From JANWZL01 sp037445185 (GTDB lineage: Bacteria; Pseudomonadota; Gammaproteobacteria; Burkholderiales; Thiobacillaceae), in assembly GCA_037445185.1 (NCBI GenBank), contig JBBIKZ010000014.1, positions 1 to 33,821 of the forward strand: a stretch of 33,821 bases of DNA, written 5' to 3'. Both the position numbers and the translations under genes were made by a program. A model generated the notes under the pieces. It ran no database searches. It saw only the letters and a list, made by a program, of their open reading frames with translations, and was not told the origin of the DNA. Below, piece by piece: positions 1-8,509 of the stretch. How positions within the stretch are numbered: the stretch's first letter is position 1; the number at the start of each line of letters is the position of its first letter.

Positions 1-438
1 ATGCCTTCCCACACACCGCGACGCGCAAAGGCCACCCGCACCGCCGGTTTCACCCTGCTCGAACTCTTGATCGTGCTCGTCATCCTGGGCCTGCTCATCG
101 GCTACGTAGCACCCAACTACTTCAAGCAGGAGGACAAGTCCAAGGTCAAGGCCGCCCGCGCCCAGATCAAGGCGCTGGAGGACGCGCTGGACCAGTACCG
201 CCTCGACGTGGGCCGTTATCCCACGACGGAGCAGGGCCTGGCCGCGCTCACCGTCCAGCCGCAGGGCGAGAGCCGCTGGCAGGGGCCCTATCTGAAGAAG
301 GCGGTGCCCAACGATCCCTGGGGCAATCCCTATCAATACCGTTCCCCCGGCGAGCACGGCGAGGTGGATCTCTACTCCCTCGGCAAGGACGGGCAGCCGG
401 GCGGCACCGACCTGGCGGCCGACATCAACAACTGGTAG
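1..438 (+). CDS. gspG: Type II secretion major pseudopilin GspG
   Basis: This is the main pseudopilin subunit, expected to assemble into a periplasmic pseudopilus. The prepilin signal is textbook: a short basic leader, then the cleavage site GFTLLELLIVL with Gly16, Phe17 and Glu at mature position 5, followed by a hydrophobic helix. The globular part has the GspG signature (GRYPTTEQGL, DPWGNPYQY) and ends in a DG..GGTD..ADINNW loop, which in this family binds calcium. At 145 aa it has the usual GspG length. The window opens exactly on this ATG, so its ribosome site and any promoter lie outside, and an earlier start cannot be excluded. The next gene starts 3 nt after the stop. Processing needs a prepilin peptidase, which is not encoded in the window. 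Confidence 0.95.
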   Translation: MPSHTPRRAKATRTAGFTLLELLIVLVILGLLIGYVAPNYFKQEDKSKVKAARAQIKALEDALDQYRLDVGRYPTTEQGLAALTVQPQGESRWQGPYLKKAVPNDPWGNPYQYRSPGEHGEVDLYSLGKDGQPGGTDLAADINNW

Positions 439-440
439 CC

Positions 441-1627
441 ATGCAGTTCCACGTCACGGCCCTGTCCGACGACGGCCGCCGGCATCTGCGCCTGGAGGCG
501 GCGCACGCGGGCGAGGCCGCCGAGCAGGTGCGACGCATGGGCCTGACGGTGCTGGCGGTGCGGCCGCACGGCCGCCTGGCGTTCCCCTGGCCGGCGCGCC
601 GCTACCGCTTCCCGCTCAGCCTGTTTTCCCGTGAGCTCCTGGCCCTGCTCGGTAGCGGGCTCACACTGGTGGAGGCCCTGCAGACCCTGACGGAGAAGGA
701 GTCGCGCAGCGAGACCCGCAAGCTGCTCACTCGGGTGCTGGCACACCTGTACGAAGGGGAATCCTTCTCCGCCGCGATCGCCCATCATCCCGACGCCTTC
801 CCCCCCTGTACGTGGCCACCGTGCGGGCCTCGGAAAAGACCAGCGACCTGCCCGAGGCGCTCGCGCGCTATGTCGCCTATCAGGAGCAGGTGGAGCTGAT
901 CCGCAAGAAGGTGGCCGCCGCCGCCGTCTATCCGACGCTGCTGTTGACGGTGGGCAGCCTGGTGGCGATCTATCTGCTGGGTTGGGTGGTGCCGCGCTTC
1001 TCCGGCATCTATGCCGACAACCTGGCCGAGCTGCCCCTGGGGTCGCGGCTGCTCATGGAGTGGGGGGCCGTCATCCAGGCGCACGCCCAGCTGGTGGGAC
1101 TGACGCTGCTGGCCATCGTCGCCGGCGCGGTCTACGCCCTGCGGCAGGCGCCGGTGCGGGCGGCGGTGTCGCGGTGGCTGTGGCGCATCCCCGCCCTGGG
1201 GGAGCGGCTGCGCATCTTCCAGCTCACGCGTTTCTACCGCACCGTGGGCATGCTGCTCTCCGGCGGCATCCCGGTGGTGACGGCACTCACGATGGCCGAG
1301 GGCCTGCTGCACCCGGAGTTGCGACAGCGGCTGGCGATGGCCACGCGCGACATCCGCGAGGGCAAATCCATCTCCCACGGCCTGGATCAGGCCGGGCTCA
1401 CCACGCCGGTGGCGCTGCGCATGTTGCGGGTGGGGGAGAAGAGCGGGCGCATGAGCGCCATGATGGAGTCCATCGCCGCCTTCTACGACGAGGAACTCGC
1501 GCGGGCGGTCGACTGGCTCACGCGGCTCATCGAGCCGGTGCTGATGGTGCTCATCGGGCTCGTCATCGGCGCCATCGTCGTGCTGCTGTACATGCCCATC
1601 TTCGACCTGGCGGGGACCCTGCAATGA
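441..1627 (+). pseudogene. gspF: Inner-membrane platform protein GspF, interrupted by a frameshift
   Basis: GspF is the polytopic inner-membrane platform of type II secretion and type IV pilus machines. The gene is in two frames. Codons from 441 give the N-terminal part, ending correctly at EGESFSAAIAHHPDAFPP. The continuation LYVATVRASEKTSDLPEALARY lies in another frame and runs to 1627, including the C-terminal GEKSGRM...FYDEEL block and last membrane helices. The switch falls at a run of seven C (800-806); eight C would restore one frame of about 395 aa, the normal family length. Otherwise the protein is intact, so this may be an assembly or sequencing error, a recent mutation or a slippery tract. 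The stop overlaps the gspE start (ATGA at 1624). Confidence 0.9.
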
Positions 1628-3285
1628 GCACCGCCATCAGCGCCGAAATGGTGCAGGCCGCCCTCGCCGAGGGGCGCGGGCAGGCGGCGCTCAAGGCGCT
1701 CAAGGCGGCGACCGGACTCGACGATGCAGCCTTCCTGCGCGAGCTGGGCCGTGCCTTCGCCTATCCGGTGTTCGATATGGCGGCCCTGCGTGACCTGCAG
1801 CCGGCCTTCGATCGGCTGCCCTTCGCCCAGGCGCTGGCGCGGGAGTGTGCCGCCGGCCGCGATGCGGGCGGGCGTCTCTGGCTGGTGCATGCCGATCCGC
1901 TCGACGTCGGCTTGCTGGACTGGGCCGAGCGGCGCATCGAAGAACCGTTCACCCCGGCCCTGGCCCTGCGCGACGACCTGCTCGCCTGGCTGCATCGCCT
2001 GGAAGCCGACCTCAAGGCCATGGATGGCGTGCTCACTCAGAGCGGCGAGGCGGTGAGCGACGAGCGCGCCGAGGAGATCTCGCTCGCCGTCATCGGCGCC
2101 GACGCCTCGCCGGTGGTGAAATTGGTGCACTCCACGCTGTACGACGCGGTGGCGAGCGGCGCCTCCGACATCCATCTGGAAAACGACGCCTTCGGGCTCA
2201 CGATCAAGTACCGCATCGACGGCGTGCTCAACACCATCGCCCAGCCGCCGGGCCGGGAGATGGCCGAGCAGGTGATCTCGCGCATCAAGGTCATGGCCGA
2301 ACTGGACATCGCCGAGCGGCGGGTGCCACAGGACGGCCGCTTCAAGGTGGTGATGCGCGGCCGTGAGATCGACCTCAGGGTATCCATCATGCCGGGCGTG
2401 TTCGGCGAGGACGCCGTGCTGCGCATCCTCGATCGCCAGCAGCTGGCCGACGAGCTAAAGGGCATCACGCTCGACCGGCTGGGCTTCGACGCCGCCACCC
2501 TCACCCGCATCCGTCGCCTGTCGCACGAACCCTATGGCATGTTCCTGGTCACCGGCCCCACCGGCTCGGGCAAGACCACCACCCTCTACGCCGCCATTTC
2601 CGAGATCAACAACGGCCGCGACAAGATCATCACCATCGAGGACCCGGTCGAATACCAGCTGCCGGGCATCCTGCAGATCCCCGTGAACGAGAAGAAGGGG
2701 CTCACCTTCGCCCGGGGGTTGCGCTCCATCCTGCGCCACGACCCGGACAAGATCATGGTGGGCGAGATCCGCGATCCGGAGACGGCCCAGATCGCCGTGC
2801 AGTCGGCCCTGACCGGTCATCTGGTGTTCACCACCGTGCATGCCAACAACGTCTACGACGTCATCGGCCGCTTCATGCACATGGGGGTGGACCCGTATAG
2901 CTTCGTCTCGGCATTGAACGGCATCCTCGCCCAGCGCCTGGTGCGGGTGAACTGTCCGCACTGCCTGGCCCCCTACACGCCCACGCCCCAGCTGCTCGCC
3001 GACTCCAGCCTGAGCCTGGAGCAGGCGGCGGGCTTCGATTTCCACGCCGGCCGGGGTTGCGGCCATTGCCGCGGCAGCGGCTACCGCGGGCGCAAGGCGA
3101 TCGCCGAGATGATGCTGCTCAACGACGAGCTGCGCGAGCTGATCGTCGCGCGCGCGCCCATCCGTCAGGTCAAGGAGGCGGCTGCCCGCGCCGGGGTGGT
3201 GAGCCTGCGTCAGGCCGCCCTGGAGCGGGTGCGGCGGGGCGAGACCACGCTGGAGGAGATCAACCGTGTCACCTTTGTGGATTGA
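1624..3285 (+). CDS. gspE: Secretion/pilus assembly ATPase GspE (PulE/PilB family)
   Basis: This is the cytoplasmic hexameric ATPase that powers pseudopilus assembly (553 aa). An N-terminal recognition domain (about 1-140) is followed by the N2 domain and a RecA-like core. Walker A is GPTGSGKTTT at 311-320, the Asp box is near TIEDPVEYQ (338-345), Walker B is IMVGEIRDPETA at about 377-388, and the His box is TGHLVFTTVHAN. A four-cysteine zinc site (Cys444, Cys447, Cys479, Cys482) marks the GspE/PilB branch rather than PilT. The open frame extends upstream to 982, but that part lies inside gspF; the ATG at 1624 overlapping the gspF stop is the sensible start. Confidence 0.95.
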   Translation: MSTAISAEMVQAALAEGRGQAALKALKAATGLDDAAFLRELGRAFAYPVFDMAALRDLQPAFDRLPFAQALARECAAGRDAGGRLWLVHADPLDVGLLDWAERRIEEPFTPALALRDDLLAWLHRLEADLKAMDGVLTQSGEAVSDERAEEISLAVIGADASPVVKLVHSTLYDAVASGASDIHLENDAFGLTIKYRIDGVLNTIAQPPGREMAEQVISRIKVMAELDIAERRVPQDGRFKVVMRGREIDLRVSIMPGVFGEDAVLRILDRQQLADELKGITLDRLGFDAATLTRIRRLSHEPYGMFLVTGPTGSGKTTTLYAAISEINNGRDKIITIEDPVEYQLPGILQIPVNEKKGLTFARGLRSILRHDPDKIMVGEIRDPETAQIAVQSALTGHLVFTTVHANNVYDVIGRFMHMGVDPYSFVSALNGILAQRLVRVNCPHCLAPYTPTPQLLADSSLSLEQAAGFDFHAGRGCGHCRGSGYRGRKAIAEMMLLNDELRELIVARAPIRQVKEAAARAGVVSLRQAALERVRRGETTLEEINRVTFVD

Positions 3286-4015
3286 TCGCCGCGTCGCGCT
3301 CCTGCCCGGCCGCGCCGTCCTGGACGCCGGACGGGGGCCGGCGGGCTCGGCCGAGTCAGGCACGGGCTGGGAAGGGGCACTCGCCGCCCTCGATGCCCTG
3401 ATCACTGAGCGCCGGCCCGCCGGCGCCTTGAGCCTCGTCCTGTCGCACCATTTCGTGCGCCTCTTCCTGCTCGATGCACCGCCGACCTGGCTGCGCCATG
3501 CCGAGATGCAGGCCTGGGTGAGCGAGCGCCTGGCCGACACCCTGGGCGACGATGGCACCTGGCGCCATGTCTGGCAGCACACCCCGCCCGGTCGGCCGGT
3601 GCCGGTCTGTGCCATCCAGGCCGACCGTCTGGATGCGCTGCAGGTGCTGTTGGCCCGTCACGGCAGGCGTCCCCGCCACATCCGCCCATGGCTCGACCTG
3701 ATCTGGCCGCGCCGACACCGTCGCCTTGCGCGCGTCACCGGCTGGTATGCCCTGCTCGAGCCGGGCATGGCCACGGTGCTGGGGCTCACGCGCGGCCGCA
3801 TCACCCGCCTGCGCCAGCGCCAGCTGGGTGCAGACGTGGCGAGCGAGCTTGCCGGCCTGCTGCAGCGCGAGGCCATGCTGGCCGGCATCCCGCCGGAGGG
3901 CGAGGTGTGGCTGGAGCGCACCGGCCCGGAGCAGGATCTCCAGAGCCTCGGCCCCAACTGGCGGGTGCACGCATTGGCCGGGCCGGTCGACCCCGGCCTG
4001 GCGCTGTTGACCTGA
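3266..4015 (+). CDS. PilM/GspL-cytoplasmic-domain-like assembly protein
   Basis: A 249-aa protein starting at GTG 3266, inside the end of gspE, with a GGAGGA ribosome site 8 nt upstream (3252-3257). No membrane segment or signal is visible, so it is probably cytoplasmic. I see no diagnostic motif, but its place between GspE and a PilN-like protein matches PilM or the actin-like cytoplasmic domain of GspL. Its opening (LWIDRRVALLPGRAV) and alternating beta/alpha pattern are compatible with that. In this family the protein couples the ATPase to the inner-membrane PilN/PilO complex. The assignment rests mainly on context; a fold comparison against PilM and GspL would settle it. Confidence 0.65.
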   Translation: MSPLWIDRRVALLPGRAVLDAGRGPAGSAESGTGWEGALAALDALITERRPAGALSLVLSHHFVRLFLLDAPPTWLRHAEMQAWVSERLADTLGDDGTWRHVWQHTPPGRPVPVCAIQADRLDALQVLLARHGRRPRHIRPWLDLIWPRRHRRLARVTGWYALLEPGMATVLGLTRGRITRLRQRQLGADVASELAGLLQREAMLAGIPPEGEVWLERTGPEQDLQSLGPNWRVHALAGPVDPGLALLT

Positions 4016-4028
4016 GGCGGGACGCGGG

Positions 4029-4574
4029 TTGAAGACACTCGGTCTCGACTTCGCCCGACCCCGTCCGCGCGCGCCGTGGTGGGCATGGGTGCTTCTGGCC
4101 CTGGGGCTGGCCGCCGGCCTGTGGATGGGGCAGCAGTACCGCCTGGCCGAACGGGAACTGGCGGCGGCGCAAAGCCGGCTGCAGGGGCTGCGGGTGACTG
4201 CGGCGACAACCCGCACCCCGCGCCGCGATCCTGGCCGGGAGGCGGATCAGGCCGCCCGTGCCGAGGCGCGGCGGGCCCTGGACATGCCCTGGGGTGAGCT
4301 CCTCTCCACGCTGCAGCGCACCCGCCCACAGGACATCGCCCTGCTCGGTCTGGAGGCGGACGCCCGCCGCGGCACGCTGACCCTGACCGCCGAGGCGCGC
4401 GACTACCCGGCCATGATCGATTACTACGCGCAGCTGCAGTCCCTGCCCGGGCTGGCGATTGTCAGCCTGGCCCAGCACGGCTTCCAGGACGACGGCGATG
4501 CGCGGCCGGTGCGGTTCATCCTGCGCGGGCGCTGGGGCGAGCCCGCTGCGTCTGGGGAGGCCGGGCGTGAGTAG
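4029..4574 (+). CDS. PilN-like inner-membrane assembly protein
   Basis: A 181-aa bitopic membrane protein: a short cytoplasmic stretch (LGLDFARPRPR), one helix at about residues 16-33 (WWAWVLLALGLAAGLWMG), a heptad-like segment (LAERELAAAQSRL), then a periplasmic alpha/beta domain. This is the PilN layout, also that of the GspL C-terminal half. The start used is TTG at 4029, 13 nt after the previous stop. The LGLDF segment resembles the PilN N-terminal motif that binds PilM. The 3' end overlaps the next gene by 8 nt, suggesting translational coupling. Function as part of the inner-membrane alignment complex is inferred from architecture and position. Confidence 0.65.
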   Translation: MKTLGLDFARPRPRAPWWAWVLLALGLAAGLWMGQQYRLAERELAAAQSRLQGLRVTAATTRTPRRDPGREADQAARAEARRALDMPWGELLSTLQRTRPQDIALLGLEADARRGTLTLTAEARDYPAMIDYYAQLQSLPGLAIVSLAQHGFQDDGDARPVRFILRGRWGEPAASGEAGRE

Positions 4575-5100
4575 GGCGACCGACTGGCTTGCCTGGCTGG
4601 CGAGCCGCATGGGCGGGCCCGGCATGGCAGGGCTGCTCCTGCTCCTGGCGGCCGGCTCGGTCCAGCAGTGGGTGCTGCCCGACCTGGCCGCCAGGACGAC
4701 CGTCCTCAAGGCGGAGACGGCGTCCCTCGAGGCCCGCCGGGCACGGCAGACACAGGCGCCCCAACGCGTCGATGCCCTGGATCGCCTGACCGACCCGCGT
4801 CAGACGCCGGAGGCAGTGGGGCGCCTGTTCAAGGCCGCCGCCCGCTCGGGCCTCGCCCTGGACCAGGGCGAATACCGGCTGCAGGGTGGAAGCGGCGGCC
4901 CCGGTCTGCTGCGCTATCAGATCGTCCTGCCCGCCGAGGCGAGCTACCCCGTCCTGCGCAGCTTCCTCGCCGACGCCCTGAACGCCAACCCGGGGCTCGC
5001 CCTGGACGCTCTCAACCTGAGCCGCGACCGGGTGGAGAGCGGCGAGCTCAAGGCCATGCTGCGCTTCACCCTCTATCTCGACCCGGAGGCGGCGCCATGA
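4567..5100 (+). CDS. PilO/GspM-like inner-membrane assembly protein
   Basis: A 177-aa protein starting at GTG 4567 and overlapping the preceding gene by 8 nt. It has one membrane helix near the N-terminus (GMAGLLLLLAAGSVQQWVL), a short coiled-coil-prone region (LKAETASLEARRARQTQ), and a periplasmic ferredoxin-like domain. In the domain, the text around RYQIVLPAEASYPVLRSFL is typical of the PilO/GspM fold. With the PilN-like protein it would form the periplasmic dimer linking platform to secretin. An open frame upstream to 4459 exists, but starting there would place 108 nt inside the preceding gene, so GTG 4567 is preferred. Its stop shares ATGA with the next gene. Confidence 0.65.
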   Translation: MSRATDWLAWLASRMGGPGMAGLLLLLAAGSVQQWVLPDLAARTTVLKAETASLEARRARQTQAPQRVDALDRLTDPRQTPEAVGRLFKAAARSGLALDQGEYRLQGGSGGPGLLRYQIVLPAEASYPVLRSFLADALNANPGLALDALNLSRDRVESGELKAMLRFTLYLDPEAAP

Positions 5101-5603
5101 ATGCGAGGCGGGTCGTCCTGCTCACCGCCCTGGCCGCGACCCTGGCCGCAGTCTGGTGGGTGGAGCAACGGGCAGCGCAGGAAGACGAGTTCGACGTCGT
5201 GACCAGCGTGCGACGTGCAGCCCCGCCAACGGGGGCCACGCAGACGCCCGTCGCGCCACAGGCTGTGGCCGGGTCGGCCGGGCTGACACCGGAGCGGGAG
5301 GCGCGTTTCCAGGCACTGGGCCCGGACCTGTTTCCTATCCACAGCTGGCAGCCACCCCCGCCGCCGCCCCCCGAACCGCCACCGCCCCCGCCGCCGACGG
5401 CGCCGCCGCTGCCGTTCCAGTTCCTCGGCCGTTGGCAGGACGGCGGTGAGGAGGTCTACTTCCTGGCCCAGGGCCAGCAAATGCTCAGCCTGAAACAAGG
5501 CGACACGGTCGGGTCTTGGCGGCTTAACGAGACTGCACCGGACCGGCTCGTCTTCACCTACCTCCCCTTGAACGAACGGCGCACCCTGAGGTTGACACCA
5601 TGA
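5097..5603 (+). CDS. PilP/GspC-like proline-rich periplasmic linker protein
   Basis: A 168-aa protein starting at ATG 5097 in an ATGA overlap. It has a single N-terminal membrane anchor (about residues 5-22), a flexible Ala/Pro-rich stretch, an extreme proline run at about 82-103, and a small C-terminal beta domain. That domain (PFQFLGRWQDGGEEVYFLAQGQ...) looks like the homology region of GspC or PilP that contacts the secretin N0 domain. The proline run could act as a stiff spacer across the periplasm. Some databases give proteins of this position and type misleading translation-factor names because of the proline repeats; nothing here supports such a role. The stop overlaps the secretin start. 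Confidence 0.6.
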   Translation: MNARRVVLLTALAATLAAVWWVEQRAAQEDEFDVVTSVRRAAPPTGATQTPVAPQAVAGSAGLTPEREARFQALGPDLFPIHSWQPPPPPPPEPPPPPPPTAPPLPFQFLGRWQDGGEEVYFLAQGQQMLSLKQGDTVGSWRLNETAPDRLVFTYLPLNERRTLRLTP

Positions 5604-7651
5604 AGCGTAGCCCGATCACCGCATCGGTCAGTCCCCGGCGTGGACAGAACGCTGGCCGTACGTCTGGCCGAGGCGAAGGGTCGGAGTCCAGCCTGCGCCC
5701 ACTGTGGTACTGGGCTGGCCTGCTGACCCTGTCGCTGGCATTGCTTGCCGGGTGTGCCACCGATCAGGCCTTCAGGGAGGGTGAGCGCCTGATCCGGGAA
5801 GGCCGCACCGAGGAGGGCCTCAAGCAGCTGGAGCAGGCCGTCAAGGCGCAGCCCGGCAACGTCGAGTTCCGCACCGCCTACATCCGCAACCGCGAGGCCC
5901 ACATCACCCGCCTGCTGCTCGAGGCCGACACGGCGCTCAAGGCGGGCCGGCTGGAGGAGGCGCAGACCCGTTACCGCGATGTACTGCGCCAGCATCCCGA
6001 GAACACGCGCGCCCCGGCCGGCCTGGCGGCGGTGGAGATGGTCCGCCGCAACGAGGGCCTCGTCCGCGAGGCGGAGGAGGCCATGGGCCGCGAGGAATAC
6101 GAGGCGGCTCGGCTCAGGCTCAGGGCCGTGCTGGCGCAGGAGCCGGGGCACGCCCGGGCCGCCGCCCTGCTCAGGCAGGTGGACGAGAAGGCGGGACGTC
6201 CCCAGGGGGTGCAGATCCCCCAGTTGGCCCCTGGCCATCGCCGCACCGTCACCCTGGAATTCCGCGACGCACCGATCCGTAGCGTGTTCGACGCCCTTTC
6301 CAGGCAGTCGGGCCTCAATTTCGTCTTCGACAAGGACGTGCGCACCGACGTCAAGACCACCGTCTTCGCCCGCAACACAGCCATATCCGATGCCATCGAC
6401 ATGATCCTGGCCACCAGCCAGCTGGCGAAGAAGGTGCTCAATCCGAACACGCTGCTCATCTACCCGAATCAACCGGCCAAGCTGCGCGAATACGAGGAAC
6501 TGGTGGTGCGCGCCTTCTTCCTGTCCAACTTGGAGGCCAAGGGGGCGCTGACCCTGGTCAAGACCCTGACCATGTCGCGCGACGTCTACGTGGACGAGAA
6601 GCTCAACCTGCTGTTCGTGCGCGACACGCCGGACGCCATCCGCCTGGTGGAGAAGATCCTGGCCGTGGCCGACCAGGCCGAGCCGGAGGTGATGCTGGAG
6701 GTGGAGATCCTGGAGGTCAAGCGCAGCCGGCTGCTGGACCTGGGGGTGCAGTGGCCGAATCAGTTCTCGGTGTTGTCCAGGGAGACGCAATCGCAGGTCA
6801 TAGGGGCGGGCACGCCCACGGCCACGACCGTCAATACGAAGGTCAATGCACCGCTTACCCTGGAACTGCTCAAGGGCATAGACGGTTCCGATATCCTCGT
6901 CTCCCCGGTCCCGTTGGTCAATCTGCGCAAGGATGACGGTGACGTGAACCTGCTCGCCAACCCCCGCATCCGGGTGCGCAACAAGGAAAAGGCCAGGATA
7001 CACATCGGCGACAAGGTGCCGGTGATCACCTCCAACGTCACCTCCACCGGGGTGACCTCGGAATCGGTGTCCTACCTGGACGTGGGTCTCAAGCTGGAAG
7101 TCGAGCCCCAGGTCTACCTGCAGGGCGAGGTGGCGATGAAGGTGGGGTTGGAGGTGTCGAGCATCGTGCAACAGGTCAAGAGCGCTGGCGGCAGCCTCAC
7201 CTATCAGCTCGGCAGCCGCAACGCCAACACGGTGCTGCGGCTCAAGGATGGCGAGACGCAGGTCCTCGCCGGCCTCATCTCGGACGAGGACCGCGCGGCC
7301 GCCAGCAAGGTGCCGGGGCTCGGTGACCTGCCCCTGGTGGGACGGCTCTTCTCCACCCAACGGGACGACAAGAGCAAGACCGAGATCGTGCTCCTCATCA
7401 CGCCGCGCATCCTGCGCAATCTGGAACGGCCGGAGCTTGGCCAGGCCGAGTTCTTCGCCGGCACCGAGGGATCGGTGTCCGACCGGCCGCTGCTGCTGCG
7501 TCCCGGCCGTCCGGCACCGCGCGTGGCGCCGCAAGCCCCGCCCCTGCCCGGCATGCCCGGAGTGCCTGTGCCCGAGACCGACGCACAGGGCGCCGAGGTG
7601 CCCGAGGCGGCACCGGCCGAGGCTGCCCAACCGCCCGCGGCCGGCCCATGA
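5600..7651 (+). CDS. gspD: Outer-membrane secretin GspD-like lipoprotein with N-terminal TPR repeats
   Basis: A 683-aa secretin, expected to form the outer-membrane channel of this machine. After a basic N-terminus of about 30 residues there is a lipoprotein signal ending LALLAGC, with Cys52 as the lipid site. Residues about 55-210 look like TPR repeats (REGRTEEGLKQLEQAV, KAGRLEEAQTRYRDVL, GREEYEAARLRLRAVL). Secretin N-domains follow (VTLEFRDAPIRSVFDALSRQ). The C-terminal beta region has the secretin signature, including the VPGLGDLPLVGRLF motif and a closing KTEIVLLITPRIL. A Pro/Ala-rich tail ends the protein. Built-in TPRs plus a lipid anchor are unlike classical GspD, which usually needs a separate pilotin. 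The stop overlaps the next start. Confidence 0.9.
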   Translation: MKRSPITASVSPRRGQNAGRTSGRGEGSESSLRPLWYWAGLLTLSLALLAGCATDQAFREGERLIREGRTEEGLKQLEQAVKAQPGNVEFRTAYIRNREAHITRLLLEADTALKAGRLEEAQTRYRDVLRQHPENTRAPAGLAAVEMVRRNEGLVREAEEAMGREEYEAARLRLRAVLAQEPGHARAAALLRQVDEKAGRPQGVQIPQLAPGHRRTVTLEFRDAPIRSVFDALSRQSGLNFVFDKDVRTDVKTTVFARNTAISDAIDMILATSQLAKKVLNPNTLLIYPNQPAKLREYEELVVRAFFLSNLEAKGALTLVKTLTMSRDVYVDEKLNLLFVRDTPDAIRLVEKILAVADQAEPEVMLEVEILEVKRSRLLDLGVQWPNQFSVLSRETQSQVIGAGTPTATTVNTKVNAPLTLELLKGIDGSDILVSPVPLVNLRKDDGDVNLLANPRIRVRNKEKARIHIGDKVPVITSNVTSTGVTSESVSYLDVGLKLEVEPQVYLQGEVAMKVGLEVSSIVQQVKSAGGSLTYQLGSRNANTVLRLKDGETQVLAGLISDEDRAAASKVPGLGDLPLVGRLFSTQRDDKSKTEIVLLITPRILRNLERPELGQAEFFAGTEGSVSDRPLLLRPGRPAPRVAPQAPPLPGMPGVPVPETDAQGAEVPEAAPAEAAQPPAAGP

Positions 7652-8127
7652 ACGGCAACGTCCAGCGCGGCTACACCTTGATCGAGCTGGTCATCGCCGT
7701 GGCCATCGTCGGCGTGCTCGCCTGGATGGCCGCGCCACTCATCGAGGTGTCGGCCCAGCGCCAGAAGGAGGCGGAACTGAGGCTGGCGCTGCGCCAGATC
7801 CGCGGCGCCATCGACGCCTATCACCAGGCCGTGCTGGACAAGAAGATCGAGGCCCCGGCTGATGCCTCCGGTTATCCGCCGAATCTGGAAGAGCTGGCAG
7901 CGGGGGTGCCCGACATCACCCACCCGGAGCGCCGTCCGATCTACTTCCTGCGGCGGCTGCCCAGGGACCCGATGCACCCCGACGGCAGCGTCCCCGCTGC
8001 CGCGACCTGGGGCAAGCGCAGCTATGCCAGCCCGCCGGACGATCCGCGGGAGGGGGCGGATGTGTTCGACGTTTATTCGCTGTCGGAGCGCATCGGCCTA
8101 AACGGCGTGCCTTACAAGGACTGGTGA
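7648..8127 (+). CDS. GspG-like pseudopilin (second of the operon)
   Basis: A 159-aa prepilin-type protein. The cleavage site is RGYTLIELVIAVAIVG, with Gly9, an aromatic first mature residue and Glu at mature position 5, followed by a hydrophobic helix. The globular part is GspG-like (LRLALRQIRGAIDAYHQA) and ends DVYSLSERIGLNGVPYKDW. It lacks the calcium-loop pattern seen in the first GspG. The ATG overlaps the secretin stop (ATGA), so it is clearly in the operon. It is probably a minor pseudopilin of the tip or shaft; which one cannot be said. Confidence 0.85.
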   Translation: MNGNVQRGYTLIELVIAVAIVGVLAWMAAPLIEVSAQRQKEAELRLALRQIRGAIDAYHQAVLDKKIEAPADASGYPPNLEELAAGVPDITHPERRPIYFLRRLPRDPMHPDGSVPAAATWGKRSYASPPDDPREGADVFDVYSLSERIGLNGVPYKDW

Positions 8128-8137
8128 AGGGTGAGAC

Positions 8138-8509
8138 GTGAGGGCTGAGGCGAGGGGGTTCACACTGGTCGAGCTGCTAGTGGTGCTGGCCATCATCGCC
8201 ACCCTGCTCGCGCTGGCCGCACCGCGCTATTTCCAGCACGTGGAGCGCGCCAAGGAGGCGGTGCTGCGCGAGAACCTGGCCACGCTGCGCGACGCCATCG
8301 ACCAGTATCACGGCGACACCGGCAGGTGGCCGGAGAGCATCGAGGCCCTGGTCGACAGGCGCTATCTGCGCGCCGTGCCAGTAGATCCGATCACCGAAAG
8401 TACCCAGACGTGGGTGACAGTGCCCCCCACCGAAGGCAGCGGCGTCCAGGACGTGCGGAGTGGGGCGGAGGGCAGCGGCCTGGACGGCACCCCCTATTCG
8501 GAATGGTGA
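8138..8509 (+). CDS. Short GspG-like pseudopilin (third of the operon)
   Basis: A 123-aa prepilin-type protein read from GTG 8138, 10 nt after the previous stop, with the purine-rich GAAGGGTGAGAC upstream as a possible ribosome site. The processing motif is RGFTLVELLVVLAIIA, with cleavage expected after Gly7 and Glu at mature position 5. The C-terminal part has the GspG-type segments DAIDQYHGDTGRWPESIEAL and RYLRAVPVDPIT and ends with GLDGTPYSEW. The short length and lack of a calcium loop suggest a minor pseudopilin. It overlaps the next gene by 7 nt. Confidence 0.85.
   Translation: MRAEARGFTLVELLVVLAIIATLLALAAPRYFQHVERAKEAVLRENLATLRDAIDQYHGDTGRWPESIEALVDRRYLRAVPVDPITESTQTWVTVPPTEGSGVQDVRSGAEGSGLDGTPYSEW

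Noticed and set aside
982..1623. Extended start for gspE inside gspF
   Set aside because: The sequence is an Arg/Ala/Gly-rich shadow of gspF; the ATGA overlap at 1624 is the natural start.
5558..7630. Long open frame (690 codons) antisense to the secretin gene
   Set aside because: Its product is His/Gln/Arg/Leu-rich with no family features; it mirrors the codon bias of the GC-rich secretin on the other strand.
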